From the IMG/VR virus record IMGVR_UViG_3300046313_000104, positions 1 through 36,767 of that record: 36,767 nt of DNA; one strand, written 5' to 3'. Positions 16,001-25,000 of the stretch are shown piece after piece. Under the pieces are notes generated by a model, which saw only the letters and a list, made by a program, of their open reading frames with translations, searched no databases and was not told the origin of the DNA. This DNA comes from a virus. The number at the start of each line of letters is the position of its first letter. Position 1 is the first letter of the stretch. The translations under genes and the position numbers were made by a program.

Positions 16001-17487
16001 TCAGAACTTAAATCCGCCAGTATGTTCGATACTCCAGGCGTACCTGCTTGTCCGGTTGCCCCAGCCCTGGCTTTGCTGATAGAGTACGTAGAAGAGTACT
16101 CAAACGAGTCGTATAAAGCTGTAAAGGTAAACGCTTCGGAGTTAGTAGTCCAATTTGCTCCGGATAGCGTTATGGCTCCTGTGGTAGCATTGATTGTGGC
16201 AGTTAACCCGTTTTTAGTAACAGTGCCAGCGTATGTTACACCAGTAGACACAACAGTAGCACCCTTATAAAGCTTTAGGCTGTTACCTGTAGGTAGGGTG
16301 TACCCTGTACCATCAGAGTTAGCGTACACTACATCCGTACCAGACACTAGATCTGGTATGGTAGTAGTGCTGCCTGCAATTGCTTTTGATATAGTATAGG
16401 CAGTTTCGTATACTATGCCTGCGTAAGTGGCTGTTACTATGAAGCTTTCTTGCTTAGTGCCCCATAGATTTCCCGATAAACTAATTGCGCCGGTGGCTGC
16501 ATTAACTGTTAAAGTTAAACCGCCTTTGGTGGCTGTACCTGCAAAGGTTACGTTGGTTTGTTGTAAGGTATTTCCAACGTATAGTTTTAACGCGTTACCT
16601 GTGGGCAGTAAGTATTCCATGCCTTTATCGTTAGCAGGAATTACATCTGCATCAGATATTAATGATAGAACTGCAGCACTTTGAAAGCTGATAGCCGGAG
16701 TAGTCCAACTTAGGGTAGTATCTTGTCCTGTAACTCCATAAATAGACGCAACAGCTCTGCTTATATACACAGGGTCATTACCACTAGGTACAGTATTACT
16801 CCAATTTGTGGGAGGAGTTAGCGTTTTGGTAGTAAAATTATAGCTACCACCTGTAGGGGCATCCAAAGCTTCTGCGGATCTTCTAAATATGGACACTTCT
16901 GCAACAGTGCCGCCTTCTAGTGCAACTGGTTGTTGCCATACATACAGAGTTTGACCGGCTGCTTTTGTACCTACACTAGACCATATAGGCATAGTAGTGT
17001 CTACAGGTATAGAATCTGTAGTTGAATACCAGTCTGAAGGCGTAACGGCACTGCTAGCTGGGGTAGGTGGAGTTTCTGAATAACGCTTAAATATAATATC
17101 TACGCTATCGCCACTGGTACCTATAGTGCCGTTTTCTAGTTTAGCAACATTTAAGTCTGCCGTATAAGTATTATTTAATCTCTCTAACGTAGCTCTGATA
17201 GTAACACTATCAGAAGACATATTAGAGTACAGTAAAGTAGCTGTGTTACCTTCAGTAACTAATGTTGCAGCACCGGCACCTTCTACTATACTAAATGTAC
17301 AGGTACCACTTAAATTACCAACTAAACTAGCTGTAAATACTATCTGCGATGGAGTAGCTACCCCGTCATTACCTACTTTAAAATATTGTGCTGATGAAGA
17401 TAAGTTAACATACTCATTGCCGGTAGGTATAATTCTAACGGGTGATTCTGTTATATTCTTATCTCTTTCATTAATAATACTTGCCAT
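13069..17487 (-). CDS. Tail-tip fibre (J-like C-terminal region) with eight Ig-like repeats (1472 aa)
   Basis: The start at ATG 17487 overlaps the hub gene stop (TAATG). Residues 1-270 are a head domain with the tail-tip pattern IIFKRYSETPPTP ... PSDWYS ... PIWSS. Residues about 271-1162 are eight repeats of about 100-125 residues. Each starts like LSEADVVSANSDGTGY, contains NGLT ... TGAITLSG ... WTTNQESF and ends like YSITKAKAGS. Repeats 3, 4 and 6 carry insertions. The C-terminal 310 residues contain LSAISADLGTITAGSITG, the motif of lambda gpJ-type central fibres, and a terminal beta domain that may bind the receptor. It likely projects from the tail tip. The Ig repeats probably give length and weak adhesion. 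Confidence 0.87.
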   Translation of the reverse strand: MASIINERDKNITESPVRIIPTGNEYVNLSSSAQYFKVGNDGVATPSQIVFTASLVGNLSGTCTFSIVEGAGAATLVTEGNTATLLYSNMSSDSVTIRATLERLNNTYTADLNVAKLENGTIGTSGDSVDIIFKRYSETPPTPASSAVTPSDWYSTTDSIPVDTTMPIWSSVGTKAAGQTLYVWQQPVALEGGTVAEVSIFRRSAEALDAPTGGSYNFTTKTLTPPTNWSNTVPSGNDPVYISRAVASIYGVTGQDTTLSWTTPAISFQSAAVLSLISDADVIPANDKGMEYLLPTGNALKLYVGNTLQQTNVTFAGTATKGGLTLTVNAATGAISLSGNLWGTKQESFIVTATYAGIVYETAYTISKAIAGSTTTIPDLVSGTDVVYANSDGTGYTLPTGNSLKLYKGATVVSTGVTYAGTVTKNGLTATINATTGAITLSGANWTTNSEAFTFTALYDSFEYSSTYSISKARAGATGQAGTPGVSNILADLSSETGLVAATSDGVLTGALPSNIYVSLYSGTTKLLSGITYSVKVGSVAGTDYALQYAKIESGLRLVLDKATGLITFNEESTKWVSDTVTFTITATHAGISYVLNYTISKLKAGSANIVTNLVGGENVIVPSNSTGTVVTLPPASTFQLFKGDVQVTTGANYLFELTSTESGQYAGYWYRAQNGLILFLNKTTGEYFFVVQTTAGVSIWNNNSETFKLYASYNGVSYKKSVTITKVKSADSSVSILLASEADVVSADSSGSGYLLPSGNSLRLFVGADWVTSGVTYAGGATKNGLTLSISSAGNITLSGTAWTTTQESFTVTATYNSLSYTKIYSITKSVAGSDVVLLDLASESGLVSANADGTGYVYPTGNQALLYKGGSILSTGISYNISGGTVNTSTVDKSQSGLTLSINKVTGFITLSGTSWVSNQESFTIIATYNSVPYSRTYIIAKAKAGATGEPSVIVDLKAEADVVFADSDGGSYTYPSGNALRLYIGNLQQVAGVTYTGDVTKGGLTANIDSYGTIVLSGAQWTTNQESFDFTATYAGKSYTATYIITKAKQGSSTVLIDLLSEADVVSANSDGTGYAFPTNNLIRLYKGATRLASGVVYGGSVDNRNGLKIAVNNSTGLITLSNATGTTWTSDQEFFDLTATYSGIEYSARYSITKSKNGINGVSVTGNSVRIAYTKTNLTNLAPTPLTISTAGNATYPPNDSWGTGTVWGATPPVLVAGQSLYQSNGIYNAVTNQTIWDVPYLSNLKVGALSAISADLGTITAGSITGTTLRIGTAPAVSGSSMSGVGLQINTNGTFAMGNNSTNLSFDGQRLTLNGDIVTSANIQQGAVTYINTSSSMTNYAWSTSASTSVYPVLQFAVYCDGSAVSIFADLEQRQLSSYKAPNTAYTSGRGSTYRVMYRYATSSIWEDIYTQNTGSFTRSAFIGGGVSGYVYFGIVVTEEAIPAGSTLISYSGTWGFRYLHVTQTKR

Positions 17488-19016
17488 TATACTAGTACCT
17501 CTAATTTTATGTATCCAGTATCCCAGTTTACATTAACTGAGATTACTTGACCTGGTTTACCTTCTGCTAAACCAAATCTTCTGTGTTTTAACAGTACCAT
17601 ATCTCCAAGTTTTATAGTAGACATTTTAGTAATACATTCCATACTATAAATATATCTTTGTGTTTTACGTAGATTAAGTCTTCTTGTTGCCTCTAGGGTA
17701 ACGTGGTTATCTATATCAGATAACATATAAGTATTTTGCTGGACTGTTTCTGAACTTAGCTTGTAAAGAGCCTGTACATCAGCATCGTTAACACTTTTTA
17801 TTAACCACTCCTTAGCATAAAGACTTTTGTGTTCTTCAGGTATGCCTGTTAATATTCCTGTTTGTACGGTATAATTAAAGCAGTAGCCTAGTTTTACTGC
17901 AGAAATAACTTCTGGTTTAGAAGCTATTTGAAAACTATCTTGTAGTATGTAATCTTCACTTATAATAGTGCTGGTATCTGCAACAACAGGCACATCTACC
18001 TTTAACAATTTTAGTTTACCTTCTCTGGTAGACACTAATTGCGCTCCTATCGAGTCACATAAACTTTGGCATATGCCTAATAAGTTATCTCTGCTTGAGA
18101 TATACACACCAACTTTTTGAGGGTGAAGCACATCAAAACTATTAAAATTATCTAAGTCTAGCTCATCTAGTTGCGCGGCATCAGAAGGCTTACCATATCC
18201 TGTTACTATTCTTTGTATGATTTTTGCAACTGTATTAGGCCATACAGGTACCAACTGACCGGAGCTGTCTAAGGAGTTCTTGTCTCCTTGTACGGAACAA
18301 GTTATAGTACCTAAGGGGTTAGAGAATAGCTTAAAAGTACCTCTAGTTAGGTCTGGAGTAAAAGATACTGGCACTGCGTTATCTCGTACTTCTATTATTG
18401 ATTCGATAGGGCCGTCATGCACCATGAACTCTAATTCTGCCTCATCGATCAGCATTGGAGTTATATTCGATACTTCTCCAAATACTAGTGGACGAACTTC
18501 GTCTTTGTTGGCATTATTAATACCACGCAGACCATACTCACCTAGTACGACTTCGTATACACTAGTATTAAGTCTTTGTAGTTTATCTCTTAACTGTATA
18601 TTTATTGAGCTAAGGTTGCTGGATAATACTCCGGACACTACGCCGCTAAATACTTTAGTAAATGTAGATCTGCTGTGTCTAACATCTCCCAAGTAAATGT
18701 TTATAGGTCTATCTGCCCATACGTAGTTTAGTAGGTAGTCGTATTCTCCTTCTACGTTGGAAATACTAAGATCTCCGTAAGATAGGGAACCTTGTCCTTC
18801 CATGGGCAGTGTTTCTGTAAAGTCTATACTTGTACTTAGTAAAGGTAAATATACTTGATTACTGGGAGTATCTGTAGACTGTGTGGCATAGTTTCTATTG
18901 CTGATATACAATACAGTGTCTTCTAGACCCGTATTAACTTCTACTTCAACTAGCATGCATCTAATGGCTGAAGAATCTTCTAACCAGGCTTGAAAGTCTT
19001 GTTCTGACAATGACAT
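17487..19016 (-). CDS. Tail hub / tail-tip protein (509 aa)
   Basis: The start is ATG 19016, with GAAGGAA upstream. The first part (CMLVEVEVNTG, VYLPLLSTSIDFTETLPMEG, ISNVEGEYDYLLN, RPINIYLGD) and the central RPLVFGEVSNITPMLIDEAE, ESIIEVRDNAVPVSFTPDL are patterns I recognise from tail proteins of siphophages encoded between tape measure and central fibre. The C-terminal part contains IKLGDMVLLKHRRFGLAEGK, a beta domain like those ending baseplate hub proteins. It probably closes the tail tube and anchors the fibre protein at 13069-17487, whose start overlaps its stop. Confidence 0.8.
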   Translation of the reverse strand: MSLSEQDFQAWLEDSSAIRCMLVEVEVNTGLEDTVLYISNRNYATQSTDTPSNQVYLPLLSTSIDFTETLPMEGQGSLSYGDLSISNVEGEYDYLLNYVWADRPINIYLGDVRHSRSTFTKVFSGVVSGVLSSNLSSINIQLRDKLQRLNTSVYEVVLGEYGLRGINNANKDEVRPLVFGEVSNITPMLIDEAELEFMVHDGPIESIIEVRDNAVPVSFTPDLTRGTFKLFSNPLGTITCSVQGDKNSLDSSGQLVPVWPNTVAKIIQRIVTGYGKPSDAAQLDELDLDNFNSFDVLHPQKVGVYISSRDNLLGICQSLCDSIGAQLVSTREGKLKLLKVDVPVVADTSTIISEDYILQDSFQIASKPEVISAVKLGYCFNYTVQTGILTGIPEEHKSLYAKEWLIKSVNDADVQALYKLSSETVQQNTYMLSDIDNHVTLEATRRLNLRKTQRYIYSMECITKMSTIKLGDMVLLKHRRFGLAEGKPGQVISVNVNWDTGYIKLEVLV

Positions 19017-19028
19017 AAATTTCCTTCG

Positions 19029-19068
19029 CTATTTTTAAAGTATACTGTGCAGTGTACTTTAAAAATAG
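19029..19068 (-). other. Long AT-rich inverted repeat before the hub gene
   Basis: Two 18-base arms (19029-19046 and 19051-19068) pair with one mismatch around a 4-base loop. It sits between the tape-measure terminator and the hub ribosome binding site. Its right arm can pair alternatively with the outer arm of the neighbouring hairpin at 19063-19096. Confidence 0.8.
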
Positions 19069-19096
19069 ATGCCCCCTGTTACGGGGGCTTCTATTT
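19063..19096 (-). terminator. Terminator-like hairpin at the tape-measure stop codon
   Basis: A GC core (GCCCCC 19071-19076, GGGGGC 19083-19088) is extended by a 7-bp AT stem after one T-T mismatch. The outer arm includes part of the tape measure stop codon. On the minus strand it is followed by a U-rich tract that is also the arm of the next hairpin. Confidence 0.75.
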
Positions 19097-22000
19097 AAGT
19101 TAGCTTTACGCTTTCTTTTACTTTTGCTGTCCAAACCTGCTTGTTAGCAGAGTCTACAACTGCTTTAGCAACTTCTTCTGCATTACGACTTTGAGCATCG
19201 TATGTTGCAGTTATTAAGTGCCCTGTCTCTGTTTGCTGTTGTGTTCTTAACTGCGTTACTTCTAATCTTAGCTGTCTTAGTTCTTGAACTACTTCGACTA
19301 ACTTGCTGCCACCTGTGAACATACCTTCAGTTTGTTCATTAGTGTAAACACGACCAGGGGTACTAAAGTCAACCAGCTCTCGCCCAGCTTCTCCAACCAT
19401 AGATATTCCGCTAGCTAAACCACCAGAGGCAAAACCTCTGACACGTTTAAAGTCTTCTGGACTAAACGCAGAAGACATTGCTGCCGGGTCTATCTTGAAC
19501 TTAGTGTAGCTTTCGGCCATTAAGTCTGAGTAAGACATATTACTATTTTGAGATAGTAATTCTTTGGCTTTTGCGGCCATGTCTTCACTAGTACCTGGAG
19601 TAAACGCCTTAGCTTTAGCAATAGCTTCATTAGCTTGAGCAGCATTTAAGTTAGTAATTGCATCAGTAATGCTTAATACACTAGTATTAATAGTAGTCAG
19701 AACAGATATCTGCTCCTCGTTTAGAGCATAAGTTCTTTCTTCTATAGATAGTTGTGTATCAATAGAGCTAGTAGTATCAGTTAAAGCATTTTGTACTTTT
19801 GTAAAGTCCTGCGTATACTTCTCTGAGCTAGCATTATAGGTTTTAGAAGCATCTAAGAAAGATCTTGAGGCTGACTCAAGCTGTCCCAGAGCTGCCTGTT
19901 TGGCTTTTTCTTCTGCGGGGGTAGCTGCTGTGCCTGTAGCTGTTGAAAGGATTGCATCAAACTGAGACTTAGCTTCTGCATATTTCTGTGCAGGAGTTAG
20001 CGGAGATAACGAATCTAACAGTAAGGATTCTTTGAATTTCTTAAGTGAAGTAGAGTACTGAGATAGTGCCGTAATAGAACTCTTCAAAGTATTCTGCTGC
20101 TCTCTTAAGGCGTTAGCTTCTGCAGTCTGCGCTTCTTTTAACTTATCTGTAGCAGTTTTTACATCTTCTAAGGCGTAGACATATTGCTGCATAGATAACA
20201 ATGCAGGGTCTGTCTGTGAAAGAGTATCTGCTCTACCAATACCTTTTAACTCTGACTCAGACTTAGTTAGTGCTAAGATTTGGTCAGATAAGCTCTTAGT
20301 AGATTCTTTCAACTTAGCCGCTAGAGCTGTAGAAGCTTGCTCTAGATTCTCTAGTGGAGGTAATATACTGTCTAGTGCAGGGGCTAAGTTAAGTAGCGCC
20401 GCATAAGCCTCTGTATCACCCGCTTTTTGCAGTTCTGAAACAATCTCTACGAAACCTTCTCGAGTTTTAGGTAGCTCAATACCATAATCCCCAAAAGCTT
20501 TAGTTAGTTGTTCAGTGGTTTTTGTTGCTTTATAAGCGTCGGTAAAAAACTTATCGTAAAAGAATCCAGTAGACTGTATAAATGCATCTAAACTCCCGAA
20601 AGCATCCACAAAGTCTTGGGCAGCCAAAGCACCGTTTAAACTGGTCTCAGAGACTGTTTGACCTAGTTGATCAAAAACTATGTTAGTAGCTTTTAAGTTA
20701 GTAGATAGTCGTTGCAAAGTATCTAAACTAGTTTCGCCGTCTCTATTGTAAGCCGTAGTACCCAAGGCTAGTTGTGCCATAGATTCCTGCATAACTGCAA
20801 GCTCATCACTAAATCTTTTAGCTATCTGGTCTTCACTTAGTCCTTTTAAGTCTATGCGAATATTTTTAGTAAAACTAGTAATAGAATCCGTACCTATACC
20901 TAAACTTTTAGCTAGTTCTGCAGTTTTATCTCGCATACCGATAAATGCTTCACCTAAACCAGCTCTAGCACCTTCGTCCATAGCTGAGTAGCTTGTACTA
21001 TATCTAGCTCTACGGAATAGACGTTTAGTACGAGTTTCTGAGAAGTTTTGACCTTCAAAGCCTCTTTCACCTCCAAAAGTACCTACCACACCTTGACCTA
21101 CGTTAGTAACTTTTTTACCAAATACTCGGTTAACCAAACCACCAATTGCTCCGCCTAGTATAGTACCAAGACCTGGTATCAAGGAACCGACTACAGCACC
21201 TATGTTAACAGCTCTATTACCAGTAGTACCGCCAGCAGAATAACCACCCGATACTGCTTTTCCTATAGCTCTAGCACCCATGAAACTACCTACTAGTCCC
21301 ATACCACTTTTAGCTAGTCCACCTAAAGTAGCTCCAGAGGATCCTGCCATACCAGCTTCTTGCGCAGCCAACATTGATGTTTGCTGTGAACCTGCTGTAG
21401 TACCCAAAGATTTTGCTAAGGTAGCATTACCTGAAATAAGTTCTTTTGCTGAACTAAATACATTACCTAATTCACTAGTAGCGCTTCCGAAAGTATCGAA
21501 GACATTCTTACCAGCGTCAAAGATTTTCATAATAGAATCTACTGGGTTTGACATTGCCCCTTTCAAAGCATCTGCCAAGAATGGTAGTATGTTTTGAAAC
21601 CCTGTAGTAATACCGCTAGCTAAATCAGCAGTAAAGCTACTTAAGAAATTATCGAATAATCTTGATAAACCCGCAACTACTGGCTCTATTAATGCTTTGA
21701 TAATTATATTGAAAGGTTTTCTAAGTTCCTTTGCTATAGTATCGCGCATAACTTTACCACCAGCAGCTCCACCTTCAGTAAGGTTTACGTATACAGCATC
21801 AGCTAGGCCGTTGTACAGTGAAGTATTCTTTAGCTCGTAAGCAGCAACTTTGTTGATGCCATCAAGTTTAGCAGAAGTTATATTATTAACGCCGTCAATT
21901 TGCGTTTGTAAAATCTGAGCCTGTGCCCGAATTTCTGCAGTTATTAATGCCTTCTTATCAGTATCGTTTTCTTTCTGGTACTTATCAGTTAGTTCTTGGA

Positions 22001-25000
22001 ACTTTTTTACACCAGACTGTTGTAGCTCGTATATTTTCTTTTCGCTATCTAGCTTTAGACTAGATAATTCTAAGCTTTGCTTCTCTAAAATATACTGAGA
22101 TTCTGAAACATTCTCTATTTGTTTAGCTGTTTCTAGTCTTTGTTGAGATACCTCTAAGTCGGAGCTTCGTTTTGTGAAAGCATCGTTAGCTAGGATATTA
22201 GCTATTTCAGCGTACCCATCAGCTATATCGCGTACACGTTTTGCGCGCTTTTCTTCTAGTACAGCATTATTTTTATTTATTTCTGCTTGAGTTTTAGCCG
22301 AAATATTTATTCTGTCTTGTGCATTTAGTCTGTCTATATCTGCCTGTATGCTGAGCTTAGTAGCAGCACTTTGTGTATTAGCCATAGCTAAACGCTTTAT
22401 AGCTATTTCTGTATCTAAATCTTTTAACTGCTTTTTAGATTCTAAATCTAAGTTTGAGTTTATTAAGGTTACCTTACTAGCTTCCTGTTCGATTGATAAT
22501 TTTTCACCAATTTGCTCTAAGGTACTTAATTCAGATAGTTTTGCATCATTTAGTGCTTTTGAATTATCTAAACTTTCTTTCTCTATTTTTGCGGTTGCTT
22601 TGATAACACCCGCTTGTTCGGTAATAGCTATAGCTACGCGCTGTCCGGCCAGTATAGCTACTTGTGCTAAAGTACTCTCAACTCTCTGTACGAAAGCTAA
22701 GGCTTCTTTTGCACCGGCTACGCCATCAGCTAATTCTGCAGCTAATTTTGCTGAAGAGCCTTTGGTAACGCCACCAGATAGGTATGAACTACGTAATTCT
22801 AACCCTTTTTCACGCTCTGCTAGACCGCCCAAGCGTATATCTCGAGGGTCCATGTTTGCTTTTTCAGCGGCAATTCTACTTAACTCTAGTTGTATACCTA
22901 ATTTTTCCTGCGAAGTAATTAAATCCAGCTGAACTTTTATAGAAGCGGCTTGCGCATCTATTAGTTCTCGATCATTTTGAGCTTTTAACCTGACACCAGC
23001 TAAAGAATCTCCGAGTAATCCTGCTACTGCTGAATTGACTGCTGATGTTGCTTTTTGCCATTCTGCGGCAATTCGGCTTCCAACTAACTCAGCGCCGGCT
23101 TTCATTTGGTTAAATACGGCTTCTTTGAACACCGTTTTTAAAGCATCAGTTTCTGTAGTTATTTGTGCAACTACGGAAGTTTTAATCCGGCTAACAGAAT
23201 TGATGTTTTTAATTTTTTCTTCTATCTCTGAGAGCTCTGCTGACATTTTTGCAATATTATTGCCATCGCGAGGCCCTGTTAAACCTTGTTGAAGACCTGC
23301 TAAAAATCCGCTGCCTCCTAGGGCATCTTTTAACTCGGATGCTCTGGCGGTTAGGCTTGATATATCGTTCTCATTGTCTTTTATAACTCGTTTTGCTGCA
23401 GACATAGCATTTGCCATATCTTGTATTTTATCAGTTAAACTTACTAACTCACCAGCAGTTGCTGGGGGGAATAGACTTAGGTTAGATATATCCTTGGTTA
23501 CTTCACGCATGGCATTTAAAGTCTGCGTTGGGTCTTGCAATGCCAGGTCTAATTTTAAAGCACTCTCTACCATAGCAGTACCTAACTTGGATACGTTATC
23601 CGTAGGTAGGTAAGTATTTGCTAAATCTTTAAATACTTTGCTGGCATCCCCAAAGGCTTGCTTTAGTTCTGTGCCTTTGGCTGCTGTAATAGAAGCTTGT
23701 TTAGATACTTCTAACAAAGCTTTTGTTATCAGAGGTATCTTTTGCTTAGCTACATCAGAGGACATTTCGCTGAAAGCTTTATTGATTGAGCTTACGTCTA
23801 ATGAATCAATGTTTAGCGTATCTTTTACTAGTTTCTTAAAGGAGTCTAGTGCCCCTGTATCTTCGGCTACTTTAACAGCTTCTACGATACCAGAGCTAAG
23901 TCCGTTTACCATAGAGGTCTGTACATCTTTACCAAATATACCTTTTACTTTGTTGATGAACCTGTCTAATTCGTTCATCTTGTCAAGCTCTTTGAAGCTA
24001 TTTACCACCACACTTTGAACAGTATCTGCTAGCTCTTTTAACGCGGTAGCTCTAGCATCTATAGCCTGTACAGTGAAATAAGCAAAAGGATCTTTAGCAG
24101 ATATAGCATTCATAGTTCTGCTTACATTGCCCAGAGAACCTTCTAAGGACTGTAAAGACTCAGATGTTTTCTTTGCTTCTTTGGCCGTGTTACTGAAATG
24201 ATCTACTAAAAAGCTTATAGCAGTTACAGCTAAGCCTATTAACATCATCCAAGGGCCTAAGGCATTCATGAAGGTACCCACTGCAGTAGTAGCTATACCA
24301 ATACCGCCAGCTAGTCTAGTCCATCCGGCACGCATAGCACCTAGTTCTCCAGTAGCTTTGCTTGCTTTAATCTGTTCATTTAGTTTTGCCCAACCAGCGC
24401 CAACACCCTCTACTGCGGTGGTCTGACTAGCTAAATTGATTGCTTCGCGTGAGGCTGCTTGTGCATTTGCGCGAGCAGCGGAAGCCTGTAGTTGTCCAAT
24501 AGTAGTAAATAAGCTATGACGTTTAGCCAGGCTTTCATTACCTGTCTTAACTACCGCATCGTGTTCGGCTTCTGCGTCTTTAGATTTTTTTATTGCAGTG
24601 GCAATTTCGGTATATGCTTGACCAACTTTGCCACCACTTTGAGCTAGTTTATTGATTTTTGCAATATCTTCATCAGTAATAGCCTGAATAGATTCTTTAT
24701 TTAGTACTTTAAATACTTCTTTTGCAGATTTTTTAACTTCTTCGTTTGATCTAGCAATAATAGCTTTTAATTTGGTTTCGGCTTCGTCAACAGCAGCTAC
24801 TCTAGCATCTGCTGCGTTAGCTGCAGCAATTTTATTTGCAGCAACTTCTTTGGCTAAACCTTTTTGAGCTTCTGCTACCTTTATGTTAGCGATTTCACGT
24901 GCTTGCGTGGCTTGATCAGCCATTCGCTTTTTCATAGCACCTAACTCAGGGATAGCTTGCTTTAGCAGTATAGCGCTAACTGCGGCCAGTGCGGTAGCTA

